Origin: JBCBTJ01 sp039818665 | GTDB taxonomy: Bacteria > Pseudomonadota > Alphaproteobacteria > Caulobacterales > Hyphomonadaceae | Reading direction: 5' to 3' | Length of the DNA stretch: 13,959 bases | NCBI GenBank assembly: GCA_039818665.1 | Contig: JBCBTJ010000066.1 | Span: 1 to 13,959, forward strand | Shown: piece by piece, positions 6,278 to 13,023 of the stretch | How the letters are laid out: every line of letters begins with the position of its first letter | How positions within the stretch are numbered: position 1 is the first letter of the stretch | Position numbers and translations under genes: made by a program | The notes under the pieces: generated by a model | Told to the model about the DNA's origin: nothing | Seen by the model: only the letters and a program-made list of their open reading frames with translations | Databases searched by the model: none

Positions 6278-6883
6278 CTAATCCAAGTCGCGCAGAAGCA
6301 ACGCGCAGACGGGCTCGGGCAGATCGCTGCGCCGGGCCCGTTCCAATGCGGTGAGCGCCATCAGGACGGTGAAAGCGTCGGTGATGTCGCCCTTGAGGCA
6401 GCGATCGACCAGTTCTGCGAACGGCATGCGTTTCAGCGCCAGCTCTTCGCTGGGTTCGGGCGCGGCGGCGCCGGCTTCGGTGTCCCAGGCCACATAGCCA
6501 TAGGCGATCTCATCGGTGACGGAGTTCGACAGCGGCCAGGTTCCCAGCAGCGCCCAGCTATCGGCTTTGACGCCGGCCTCTTCCTCGAGCTCGCGCGCCG
6601 CCGAGACTTGCGGGTCGACGTCTTTCGCGCCGCCGCCCTCGGGCAGCTCCCAGGAATAGGCGTCGAACGGAAACCGATGTTGGCCGACAAGCCAGGTGGC
6701 GGCGTCATTGTCGATCGGCAGGACGCCCGTGGCGAGATTGGCGAGGCGGACCACGCCGTAGATCCCGGGCGAACCGTCGGGGTGGGTGACGTCTGAGGAC
6801 TCCACGCGGATCCACGGATTCTTGAACGAGACTTTGGTGCGGTGAACCTGCCAGGGGCCGATGCGGCGGATAGGGTCGGTCAT
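6278..6883 (-). CDS. Nudix hydrolase, ADP-ribose pyrophosphatase-like
   Basis: Nudix enzymes hydrolyse nucleoside diphosphates linked to another moiety. The layout here (201 residues, antiparallel strands before the box, ELPEGGG leading into it) resembles the ADP-sugar/ADP-ribose pyrophosphatase group. The Nudix helix core RELEEEAGV is at 97-105, after GGG at 83-85. At the position that is usually Glu in Gx5Ex7REUxEExGU, counting back from Arg97, there is Val89, next to Asp90. This may be a subgroup variant, since the metal-binding REUxEE glutamates are intact. A strong ribosome-binding site GGAGG lies at 6892-6888 on the minus strand. It is transcribed divergently from the TauE-like gene and converges on the M56 protease gene. 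The substrate cannot be named. Confidence 0.88.
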   Translation of the reverse strand: MTDPIRRIGPWQVHRTKVSFKNPWIRVESSDVTHPDGSPGIYGVVRLANLATGVLPIDNDAATWLVGQHRFPFDAYSWELPEGGGAKDVDPQVSAARELEEEAGVKADSWALLGTWPLSNSVTDEIAYGYVAWDTEAGAAAPEPSEELALKRMPFAELVDRCLKGDITDAFTVLMALTALERARRSDLPEPVCALLLRDLD

Positions 6884-6929
6884 GCAGCCTCCGGAACTCG
6901 CCGGTGCGAATCACACTAGCTGAACCCCC

Positions 6930-7676
6930 ATGTCCACACTCGCCGGCCTGATCATCCTCGTCGCAGCGCTTGCGACGTCGTTCATCTCCGGCATTTTCGG
7001 CATGGCGGGCGGGCTGATCTTAATGGGCGTGCTCGTCGCGCTGGTTCCGGTGGCCACGGCCATGGTGGTGCATGGGGCGATCCAGATCGTGTCGAACGGC
7101 TGGCGGGCGTACCTGCTGCGCGAACACGTGGATTGGGGCGTCTTCTGGCGCTACGCGGCGGGCTCTGCGGTGGCCGTCGCCCTGCTCTTCGCTGTGGCCT
7201 GGCGGCCGGATCGGACGGCGCTGTTCCTGATGCTGGGGCTTATCCCCATGCTCGTTTGGCTGCCGAAGGAGCGGTTCGATCTCGACGCGCAGCGGCCGGG
7301 CCACGCGTTTGGGGCCGGTGTGGCGGTGCAAGCGCTGAACACGGTGGCGGGCGTCGCCGGGCCGCTGCTCGATCTGTTCTTCGTCCGCACGGACATGACG
7401 CGCCGAGCCATTGTGGCGACCAAGGCCGTGACCCAGGTGCTGGCGCATCTCGTGAAGATCGCGTTTTGGAGCGTGCCGATCATTGCGGCCGCCGGAGAGG
7501 CCGCGTTTCCGCCGATCTGGGTGCTGATCGCCGCCGTGCCGATCGTGCTGACGGGAACTTGGCTGGGCGGCTTGGTGCTCGCCCGGATGACGGATGTGAA
7601 CTTCAAGCGCTGGATGAAATGGCTCGTGACCGCAATCGGCCTGGTCTACTTGGCGCGGGCGGCGGGGCTATTTTGA
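6930..7676 (+). CDS. TauE/SafE (DUF81) family membrane permease
   Basis: TauE/SafE proteins are inner-membrane permeases implicated in export of sulfite, sulfoacetate and other organic anions. This one has 248 residues, the usual size, with seven to eight hydrophobic segments in two related halves. The first half carries ISGIFGMAGGLI (19-30). The second half has a matching Gly-rich segment in VAGVAGPLLDLFF (139-151). The polar stretch between halves contains PKERFDLDAQRPG. No ribosome-binding site is visible before ATG 6930. The 46-bp gap to the divergent Nudix gene must hold both promoters. No sulfur-metabolism gene is adjacent, so the transported compound is unknown. Confidence 0.88.
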   Translation: MSTLAGLIILVAALATSFISGIFGMAGGLILMGVLVALVPVATAMVVHGAIQIVSNGWRAYLLREHVDWGVFWRYAAGSAVAVALLFAVAWRPDRTALFLMLGLIPMLVWLPKERFDLDAQRPGHAFGAGVAVQALNTVAGVAGPLLDLFFVRTDMTRRAIVATKAVTQVLAHLVKIAFWSVPIIAAAGEAAFPPIWVLIAAVPIVLTGTWLGGLVLARMTDVNFKRWMKWLVTAIGLVYLARAAGLF

Positions 7677-7680
7677 TCGG

Positions 7681-7698
7681 TCCGGCCAACCGGATTTT
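7681..7698 (+). terminator. Candidate Rho-independent terminator after the TauE-like gene
   Basis: TCCGG (7681-7685) and CCGGA (7690-7694) form a 5-bp stem with a CCAA loop, followed directly by TTTT (7695-7698). It begins five bases after the stop codon. The stem and T-run are short, so it may be partial. Confidence 0.5.
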
Positions 7699-7741
7699 AA
7701 GGCGTATCTTGTAAGGACGGCGGCGAACAACGGAGTCGCCC

Positions 7742-8257
7742 ATGCGTTCGCAAACCGCCCTCGCCGTCGCCGCCCTAACGCTCGCCGCCTGTACAGCCGC
7801 CGCGTCCGATGCGCCGCTCGGAGAGCCGGACTATCGCAAGCCGGCCAACAGCCAAGCGAAGAAGGCTTTCCGCTACGCGATGGCCGCGGATTGGACCGGC
7901 CGGCCCCACGATGTGGGCGAAGCGCCGACGAGCGACGTGAACGCCTTCACCTATCGCGAACACCACAATCACAACAAAAAGAGGATCGCGAATCGTACAG
8001 CCCTGCGCGTCGCCGGCGCGTTTCAGAACTTCCGTCTGGGCGAATGCGAGTGGCAGCGGTTCGGCGAAAAGAACGTGCCGCGCTTCGCCCGCCACCGGAT
8101 CCAAGACGCTCCGGTCGGCGCCTACAAATGCGCGTTCCAGCTACGCTACCAGATCGCCCCGCCGCATGGCGAACTCTACAAAGTCGATTCCGAAGGCTTC
8201 TTTTTCAAAACCGGCGACACGTTCGCCTATGCGGGCCGGTTCGCGCACCCTTACTAG
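7742..8257 (+). CDS. Uncharacterised lipoprotein
   Basis: I do not recognise a family. The 171-residue product begins with a lipoprotein signal peptide: MRSQ, a hydrophobic stretch, then the lipobox Leu14-Ala15-Ala16-Cys17. The residue after Cys is Thr rather than Asp, which by the usual rule points to the outer membrane. The mature part is basic and aromatic-rich, with a His/Asn cluster (REHHNHNKK at 72-80) that could bind metal. It has two further cysteines, Cys102 and Cys130, that could form a disulfide. GGAG at 7732-7735 supports the ATG at 7742. It follows the TauE-like gene after a possible terminator and converges on the AraC-type regulator, so no operon partner is evident. Confidence 0.75.
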   Translation: MRSQTALAVAALTLAACTAAASDAPLGEPDYRKPANSQAKKAFRYAMAADWTGRPHDVGEAPTSDVNAFTYREHHNHNKKRIANRTALRVAGAFQNFRLGECEWQRFGEKNVPRFARHRIQDAPVGAYKCAFQLRYQIAPPHGELYKVDSEGFFFKTGDTFAYAGRFAHPY

Positions 8258-8276
8258 CGCGGCGCGCTAAGCCGCG
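8258..8276. terminator. GC hairpin between convergent genes
   Basis: CGCGGC (8258-8263) and GCCGCG (8271-8276) form a perfect 6-bp stem with a 7-nt loop. The stem starts immediately after the lipoprotein stop, and the loop holds the stop codon of the opposing AraC-type gene. There is no U-tract, so function as a terminator is uncertain. Confidence 0.35.
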
Positions 8277-9103
8277 ATCGGGAGCCAGATCTCAATATCG
8301 CCCGTCCCGGCGACGGGGTCGAAGTCTTCGCTGTAGAGCTCAAAGTCCGGGGCGCCGGCGAGCTGTTCGCCCGAGGCCGGGAGCCATTTCTCGAAAATGG
8401 TGCGCCAGGTGCGGCGGATTTCGGAGATATGGCCCTCATGGCGGAACACCGCATAGCGTTGCGGCGCGAGGTCGATCGTCTCGAACTCTGGCGGCAAGTC
8501 CGCTGACGCCGACACTTCGACGCCGGCGAGATAGTCGATGCCGCCGGCCTCGCCGATCGTCTTGCAGACGCCATAGGTCAGCCCGCCCTGCTGGCCGTCG
8601 ACCTGGCCGATATGGGGCGCGAAGCGTTGCCATTGGGCGGGTATGCCGGCGGCCGACGCGTCGTCGTCATAGCGTTGCATCAGGCCCGCAATGCGGCGGG
8701 CGCGGCCGTCTTCAAAGCGCGGCGGGGCGAGATCGTCCAAGAGGGCTTCGTTCATCATGATGGGTTCCGTGAGCTTGAGTGGCGTCGCGTCTGCGCCGTC
8801 GCGGACCCGGTTCGGCGCGACGCCGAATTGGTCGCGGAAGGCGCGGGTGAAGGCCTCGTGCGAGCCGTAGCCGACGCTGATCGCGATGGACAAAATGTCC
8901 GGCGCGCCGCGGGCGAGCGTTTTCGCCGCCTCCGACAGGCGCCGCGCGCGGACATATTTCATCAAGGACCAGCCGGTGGCGGCCGCGAAGGCGCGGGTGA
9001 GATGATAGGGCGTGACCCCGACGGCGTCGGCGACCTCGGCCAAGGTCAGCTCGTCTGCAAAATGCGTTTCAACGAACCAAAGCGCCTTCTGGACCGGGAT
9101 CAT
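8267..9103 (-). CDS. AraC family regulator fused to a GyrI-like effector-binding domain
   Basis: This is a 278-residue transcription factor of the Rob type. The N-terminal DNA-binding domain (about 1-105) has two helix-turn-helix motifs: LTLAEVADAVGVTPYHLTRAF (19-39), and ISVGYGSHEAFTRAFRDQFG (75-94) with VAP after it, the AraC signature. The rest (about 120-278) matches the GyrI-like/effector-binding fold, with the strand pattern QRYAVFRHEGHISEI and a C-terminal DIEIWLPI strand. Such fusions usually bind small hydrophobic or drug-like ligands. AGGAC at 9113-9109 on the minus strand precedes the ATG. It lies 57 bp downstream of tadA on the same strand and could be read through, but this is probably an independent unit. 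Its targets are unknown; the convergent lipoprotein gene is one possibility. Confidence 0.92.
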   Translation of the reverse strand: MIPVQKALWFVETHFADELTLAEVADAVGVTPYHLTRAFAAATGWSLMKYVRARRLSEAAKTLARGAPDILSIAISVGYGSHEAFTRAFRDQFGVAPNRVRDGADATPLKLTEPIMMNEALLDDLAPPRFEDGRARRIAGLMQRYDDDASAAGIPAQWQRFAPHIGQVDGQQGGLTYGVCKTIGEAGGIDYLAGVEVSASADLPPEFETIDLAPQRYAVFRHEGHISEIRRTWRTIFEKWLPASGEQLAGAPDFELYSEDFDPVAGTGDIEIWLPIAA

Positions 9104-9160
9104 GTCTTGTCCTCATCAAACCCGCGCTTTTGATACTGGGCGCAATCGCGGCGCGCTTGA

Positions 9161-9637
9161 TCAGGATTGCGGCGGGGCCGGCTGTCTTCTGGCGCGGAAG
9201 AAGCCTCGCAACAGGTCCGCCGATGGCTCGGCGCAGGCCTGATCGCGCACAATATCTGGCCGCCAGTGGCATGTCGGTTGTTCGAAGAAGCGCGGGCCGT
9301 TGATCACGGCGCCGCCTTTGACGTCCTCGGCCGCAAAGACCAAGCGGCGGATGCGGGCATGGCTGATGGCGCCGGCGCACATGGCGCAGGGCTCCAGCGT
9401 GACATAGAGGTCGAGCCCGGTGAGGCGGTAGTTCATGCGTTTGGCGCCGGCGGCGCGAATCGCGACGATCTCGGCGTGGGCCGTGGGGTCATGGGTCGCG
9501 ATGGGCGCGTTTCGGCCTTCCGCGACGATTTCGCCGGTCTCCGGATCAACAATCACCGCGCCCACTGGGGCTTCGTCGGCGGCGGCGGCTTCCTCGGCGA
9601 GCGCCAGGGCGCGCGCCATGGGGTCGATGGCCGTCAA
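9161..9637 (-). CDS. tadA: tRNA-specific adenosine deaminase TadA
   Basis: TadA deaminates A34 to inosine in the anticodon of tRNA-Arg(ACG), which is essential for decoding CGN codons. The zinc site is complete: His54-Ala-Glu56 (HAE, with Glu56 as proton shuttle) and Pro83-Cys84-Ala-Met-Cys87 (PCAMC). The following AGAISHARIRRL and GGAVINGPRFFEQPTCH segments match bacterial TadA well. At 158 residues the length is normal. The start shown is a TTG whose last two bases form the beginning of the crotonase stop (TTGA), with AGGA about nine bases upstream. An ATG at 9619, six codons in, is a possible alternative but has no ribosome-binding site. It is translationally coupled to the crotonase gene, with which it shares no obvious function. 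Confidence 0.93.
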   Translation of the reverse strand: MTAIDPMARALALAEEAAAADEAPVGAVIVDPETGEIVAEGRNAPIATHDPTAHAEIVAIRAAGAKRMNYRLTGLDLYVTLEPCAMCAGAISHARIRRLVFAAEDVKGGAVINGPRFFEQPTCHWRPDIVRDQACAEPSADLLRGFFRARRQPAPPQS

Positions 9638-10416
9638 CGCGTGATGTCCTGATCGCCGGCGAGGAAGTCTCGCATGGCCGACATGGCGCTGTCGGCTTTG
9701 AGGACATCATGGAAGGCGTGCTGTTCGGCTTTGAGGCCCTCGGCGATGGGGCGGTCGCCCGCGCCGCGGACAAGGGCCTTCGCGGCCGCCAAGCCTTCGA
9801 CGCCGCGCCCCGCGAGTTCTTCTGCGATCTCCAGCGCGCGCTTTTCGGCATGGACGGCGATCTCGTGGACGAGACCAATGGAGAGCGCTTCGCGCGCGTC
9901 CACGACTGTTCCTCGGAGGATGAATTCGAGCGCCGCCGCCTCGCCGATGAGGCGCGGCAGGCGCTGGGTGCCGCCGCCGCCCGGGAAGATGCCGACGCGG
10001 GTTTCGGGCAGGCCGATTTCATCCACGTTGGCCGAAGCGACCCGCAAGTCGCAGGCGAGCGAGAATTCGAAGCCGCCGCCCATGCAGACGCCGTTGATCG
10101 CCGCGATCACAGGTTTCGGCGCCGCCGCGGCGGCGCGGCAAAGCTCGACAAAAGGTCCGCTCTCGAACGCGTCCGGACCGATCGCGCCAGCGGCGACGGC
10201 TTCGCCAGCCTGGACGATCTCGCCGACGTCATAGTGGCGGATGAAGACCTCGTCGGTTCCAGTGAACACGATGACGCGCGCGGCCGGATCGGCGGCGGCG
10301 TCCTTCAGCGCGTTCATGATCAGACCTGAGCCTTCCGCGGTGAGATAGCCTCGCGGCGGGTTTTGAAAGCGGATGAGGCGGATCGACCCCCGCGTCTCCG
10401 TCTTTACGCTCGACAT
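9634..10416 (-). CDS. Enoyl-CoA hydratase/isomerase (crotonase) family protein
   Basis: Crotonases hydrate or isomerise enoyl-CoA thioesters in fatty-acid and aromatic-acid catabolism. In this 260-residue protein the family motifs are NGVCMGGGFEFSLACDLRVA (108-127) and LPETRVGIFPGGGGTQRLPR (136-155). The two glutamates aligned with the hydratase catalytic pair, Glu117 and Glu138, are both present, supporting true hydratase activity. The first oxyanion-hole segment is unusual, with FIRHYD at 58-63 in place of the common FcAGaDl-like sequence. A strong ribosome-binding site (GGGAGG, about 10427-10422 on the minus strand) precedes the ATG. It is the first gene of a unit with tadA and is divergent from rsmD across 65 bp. 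The acyl substrate is unknown. Confidence 0.9.
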   Translation of the reverse strand: MSSVKTETRGSIRLIRFQNPPRGYLTAEGSGLIMNALKDAAADPAARVIVFTGTDEVFIRHYDVGEIVQAGEAVAAGAIGPDAFESGPFVELCRAAAAAPKPVIAAINGVCMGGGFEFSLACDLRVASANVDEIGLPETRVGIFPGGGGTQRLPRLIGEAAALEFILRGTVVDAREALSIGLVHEIAVHAEKRALEIAEELAGRGVEGLAAAKALVRGAGDRPIAEGLKAEQHAFHDVLKADSAMSAMRDFLAGDQDITR

Positions 10417-10481
10417 GCGCGCCCTCCCTCTTTTGTGCGGGGAATGCTACACGACGCGGCTCTGAAATCGAGGCCCGCCCC

Positions 10482-11042
10482 ATGCGCATTGTCGCCGGAC
10501 AGTTCAAAGGCCGCCCGATCGCGACGCCGAAAGGCCGCGACACGCGGCCGACGTCTGATCGGGCGCGCGAGGCGGTGTTCAATGTTCTGGCGCACGCCGA
10601 CTGGGCGCCGCCGCTCGACGGCGCGCGGGTGTTGGACCTGTTCGCGGGCTCTGGCGCGCTGGGGTTCGAAGCGTTGTCGAGGGGCGCGGCGTTCTGCCTG
10701 TTCGTGGAGACTGACGCGGCCGCGCGCGGGGCGATCCGGGAGAACGTCGATGCGTTGGGCCTGTTCGGCGTGACGCGGATCCATCGGCGCTCGGCGACGG
10801 ATCTGGGGCCGAAGCCCGCCGGCGTGGGCGCGCCGTTTACGCTGGCCTTTCTCGATCCGCCCTATCGGAAGGGCCTGGCCGCGCCCTGCCTGGACCTGCT
10901 CGCGAGCGGCGGTTGGCTGGCGGCCGACGGCGTCGCCGTGGTGGAGACGGCGTCGGATGAGGATCTGGACGCGCCAGGCTGGGAGGCGCTGGACGAGCGG
11001 GAATATGGCGCGGCGAAGGTGCGGTTTTTTCGACCGAGCTAG
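10482..11042 (+). CDS. rsmD: 16S rRNA (guanine(966)-N(2))-methyltransferase RsmD
   Basis: RsmD methylates G966 of 16S rRNA in the assembled 30S subunit, using S-adenosylmethionine. The 186-residue protein has the family's N-terminal element MRIVAGQFKGRPI and RPTSDRAREAVFN (22-34). The SAM-binding motif is LDLFAGSGALGFEALSRG (51-68). The catalytic motif is DPPY (125-128). All are diagnostic of this family. GAGG about ten bases before the ATG serves as ribosome-binding site. The stop TAG overlaps the stop of the opposing patatin gene within CTAG at 11039-11042, leaving no room for a terminator. In many alphaproteobacteria rsmD sits near tadA and a pseudouridine synthase; here tadA is close but no pseudouridine synthase is present. 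Confidence 0.95.
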   Translation: MRIVAGQFKGRPIATPKGRDTRPTSDRAREAVFNVLAHADWAPPLDGARVLDLFAGSGALGFEALSRGAAFCLFVETDAAARGAIRENVDALGLFGVTRIHRRSATDLGPKPAGVGAPFTLAFLDPPYRKGLAAPCLDLLASGGWLAADGVAVVETASDEDLDAPGWEALDEREYGAAKVRFFRPS

Positions 11043-12085
11043 GCGCCCAAAAATTCCTTCCGGACGTCCACGCTGGAGCGCTTGCCGATCGCGTCGAAGG
11101 TCTCTTCGAGCCATGCCTCCGCCAGCTGACGGCCCGTGTCGCGGAGCTCGATCAAGAACGGCCAGCGGGTGTCGAACTTCGATTCGAGCGTGTGGGGCGT
11201 CAGGTCCGGCCCGCCATGGACGGTGTGAAGGTGCAGCCGGCGATAGCGGCGGCGGGCGCGATCGGCGAGCCAATCCTCGTCCAAAAGCTTTTGCACGAAC
11301 GCGATGGCGCGCAGCTCTGACGGGAGCGCGGCGTTGAAGCTGATCTCGTTCATCCGGTCTTGGATCTCAGCGGCCGTGCGCGGCGTGCCCTCGCGCTCGA
11401 TCGGATTGAGCGTGACGAGGACGATGTCCTGCGGCGCCTTGGAATAAATGAGCGGAAAGAGCGACGGATTGCCGAGATAGCCGCCGTCCCAATAGGGCGC
11501 GCCGTCGATGTGAACGGCTTTGAAGGTTTGCGGCAGGCACGCCGAGGCGAGCGTGGAGTCGATCGTCACCTCGTCGCCGGAGAACACCCGGACCTTGCCG
11601 GTCTCGACATTGGTGGCGGCGATGTGAAGCTGGACCGGAGCGGCGCGGACGGCCTCGAAATCGATGGTCTGGCGGACCGCGTCGCGGAGCGGATTATAAT
11701 CGAAGGGGTTGAGGTCATAGGGGCTCGCCATGGTGGAGATGGCGGCGGCCATGTTGAACGGCGTGAAATGGTTCAGCGGATTGAGCACGCCGCCCGGCGC
11801 CGGGATGGTCGCGTTTTGCGCCGCGGAGATCGGCGCGCCATGGTCCGACACGGCTTTCCAATAGGCCTGCATGGCCGCGCGGGCGCCGTCGGGTCCGTCC
11901 TTTTGGAGCCCGGACGCGTAGGCGGCCGCGTTCATGGCGCCGGCCGAGGTCGCCGTGATCGCTTTGATGTCGAGGCGCCCGTCTTCGACCAGCTTGTCGA
12001 GCACGCCCCAAGTGAGCGCGCCATGGGCGCCGCCGCCTTGCAGGGCGAGGCTGATCGCCTTCCGCTTGCCTTTCGGTCTGGCCAC
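11039..12085 (-). CDS. Patatin-like phospholipase
   Basis: Patatin-like proteins are Ser/Asp-dyad lipid acyl hydrolases. In this 348-residue protein the oxyanion glycine loop is GGGAHGA (17-23). The nucleophile Ser47 lies in ATSAGAMNAAA (45-55), so the first Gly of the classic GxSxG is Ala45. The catalytic Asp200 is in the DGG motif (WDGGYLGNPSLFPL from 199). No signal peptide is seen, so it is probably cytosolic or membrane-associated. The start codon is GTG at 12085, with no clear ribosome-binding site. No alternative start would keep the glycine loop intact with a normal leader. It follows the secreted four-cysteine protein gene by nine bases on the same strand, so the two are likely cotranscribed. 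Its end overlaps rsmD by four bases. Confidence 0.92.
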   Translation of the reverse strand: MARPKGKRKAISLALQGGGAHGALTWGVLDKLVEDGRLDIKAITATSAGAMNAAAYASGLQKDGPDGARAAMQAYWKAVSDHGAPISAAQNATIPAPGGVLNPLNHFTPFNMAAAISTMASPYDLNPFDYNPLRDAVRQTIDFEAVRAAPVQLHIAATNVETGKVRVFSGDEVTIDSTLASACLPQTFKAVHIDGAPYWDGGYLGNPSLFPLIYSKAPQDIVLVTLNPIEREGTPRTAAEIQDRMNEISFNAALPSELRAIAFVQKLLDEDWLADRARRRYRRLHLHTVHGGPDLTPHTLESKFDTRWPFLIELRDTGRQLAEAWLEETFDAIGKRSSVDVRKEFLGA

Positions 12086-12094
12086 GAAGCGTCG

Positions 12095-12520
12095 CTAGCC
12101 GATCGGCGCGCCGGAGAAGCACGCCTCCACATCGCGGCGCACTTCAGTCGTCTCATAGCGCGGCGCGCCCCAGAAGATGTAGCCGCGGGGCGCGCGGGTC
12201 ACGCGGAAGCAATTCGCACCGTCGCCATAGTCGAAGCAAGCCTCGCCATTGTCGCGAATGGCGAGCACGCCGCTCCGGTCTTCGCCGTCGAGCGTGAACA
12301 CGGTGCGTCCGTCCGGATCGATGCACTCCGACCATTTCACCGCCGTGGAGGCGACGACGCCGGAGAGATGAACGCCGAACAGCTCGGCCCGCGCCTCCTC
12401 GGCCGTGAGGACCGTGTTCAAGACGGAACTCGGCCGCGCCGGCGCCGCATCGCCCGCATCGTCGGCAAGCGCCGCTCCGGCGACTGTCGCTGTGATGATG
12501 GCCCATCCCGCCGCCTTCAT
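12095..12520 (-). CDS. Secreted protein of unknown function with four cysteines
   Basis: I cannot name a family with confidence. The 141-residue product has an N-terminal signal peptide (MKAAGWAIITATVAGAALA, with likely cleavage after Ala19 before Asp-Asp), so it is probably periplasmic. The mature part has four cysteines (66, 95, 104, 134), an even number suited to two disulfides. Its repeated strand-like pattern (DPDGRTVF at 68-75, GVLAIRDNGEACFDY at 84-98, NCFRV at 103-107) recalls small alphaproteobacterial periplasmic proteins with a beta-rich fold. It lies immediately upstream of the patatin gene and is divergent from the Nudix gene across 38 bp. The ribosome-binding site is weak (GGGGCGAG). 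Confidence 0.72.
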   Translation of the reverse strand: MKAAGWAIITATVAGAALADDAGDAAPARPSSVLNTVLTAEEARAELFGVHLSGVVASTAVKWSECIDPDGRTVFTLDGEDRSGVLAIRDNGEACFDYGDGANCFRVTRAPRGYIFWGAPRYETTEVRRDVEACFSGAPIG

Positions 12521-12558
12521 GTCTCGCCCCGTTCTGTGTTCCCCGTTAAGGGAGAGTC

Positions 12559-13023
12559 ATGTCCGAGCCCGCGCCCGACCTGAAACCCGTCCCCGCCGTC
12601 GGCGTGGTTTGCCTAAAAGACGATTGTGTCCTGCTTGTGATGCGGGGCACGCCGCCGCGCAAGGGCGAATGGTCGCTGCCCGGCGGCCGGATCGAGTTCG
12701 GAGAGCCGGCCAAAGCCGCCGCGCTGAGGGAATTGCGAGAAGAAACAGGGGTCGAGGCGGAAATCGCCGGCCTGGTGGATGTTGTGGATGCGATCTTCAC
12801 GTCTCGTACAAGCGGCGAAACATGGCGCCACTATCTGTTGGTGGACTATGTGGCGCGTTGGACGTCGGGCGACCCGGTCGCCGGCGATGACGCGGCGGAG
12901 GCCCGATTCTTCGCGCGCGATGAGATCGACGCCCTCGGCATATGGCCGGAAACAGTGCGCGTGATTGACGCCGCGCGGCGTATCCTTTACGGCCGCGCCT
13001 CCGCCGAGGAGACGACGCCATGA
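12559..13023 (+). CDS. Nudix hydrolase
   Basis: This is a 154-residue Nudix enzyme with a complete Nudix box: Gly43, x5, Glu49, x7, then Arg57-Glu58-Leu59 and Glu61-Glu62-Thr-Gly64-Val65. It begins GVVCLKDDCVLLVMRG (15-30), like ADP-ribose, NADH or MutT-type pyrophosphohydrolases, and is close to the small single-domain group. Residues outside the box do not settle the substrate. GGAG at 12551-12554 precedes the ATG. Its stop overlaps the deoxyhypusine synthase-like gene (ATGA at 13020-13023), so the two proteins are probably made together. Because deoxyhypusine synthases use NAD, a housecleaning or NAD-linked role is conceivable, but that is only inference. Confidence 0.92.
   Translation: MSEPAPDLKPVPAVGVVCLKDDCVLLVMRGTPPRKGEWSLPGGRIEFGEPAKAAALRELREETGVEAEIAGLVDVVDAIFTSRTSGETWRHYLLVDYVARWTSGDPVAGDDAAEARFFARDEIDALGIWPETVRVIDAARRILYGRASAEETTP

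Noticed and set aside
11360..12583. 407-codon plus-strand frame opposite the patatin and secreted-protein genes
   Set aside because: It runs across two real minus-strand genes and the intergenic gap, has the composition of an antisense shadow and shows no recognisable domain.
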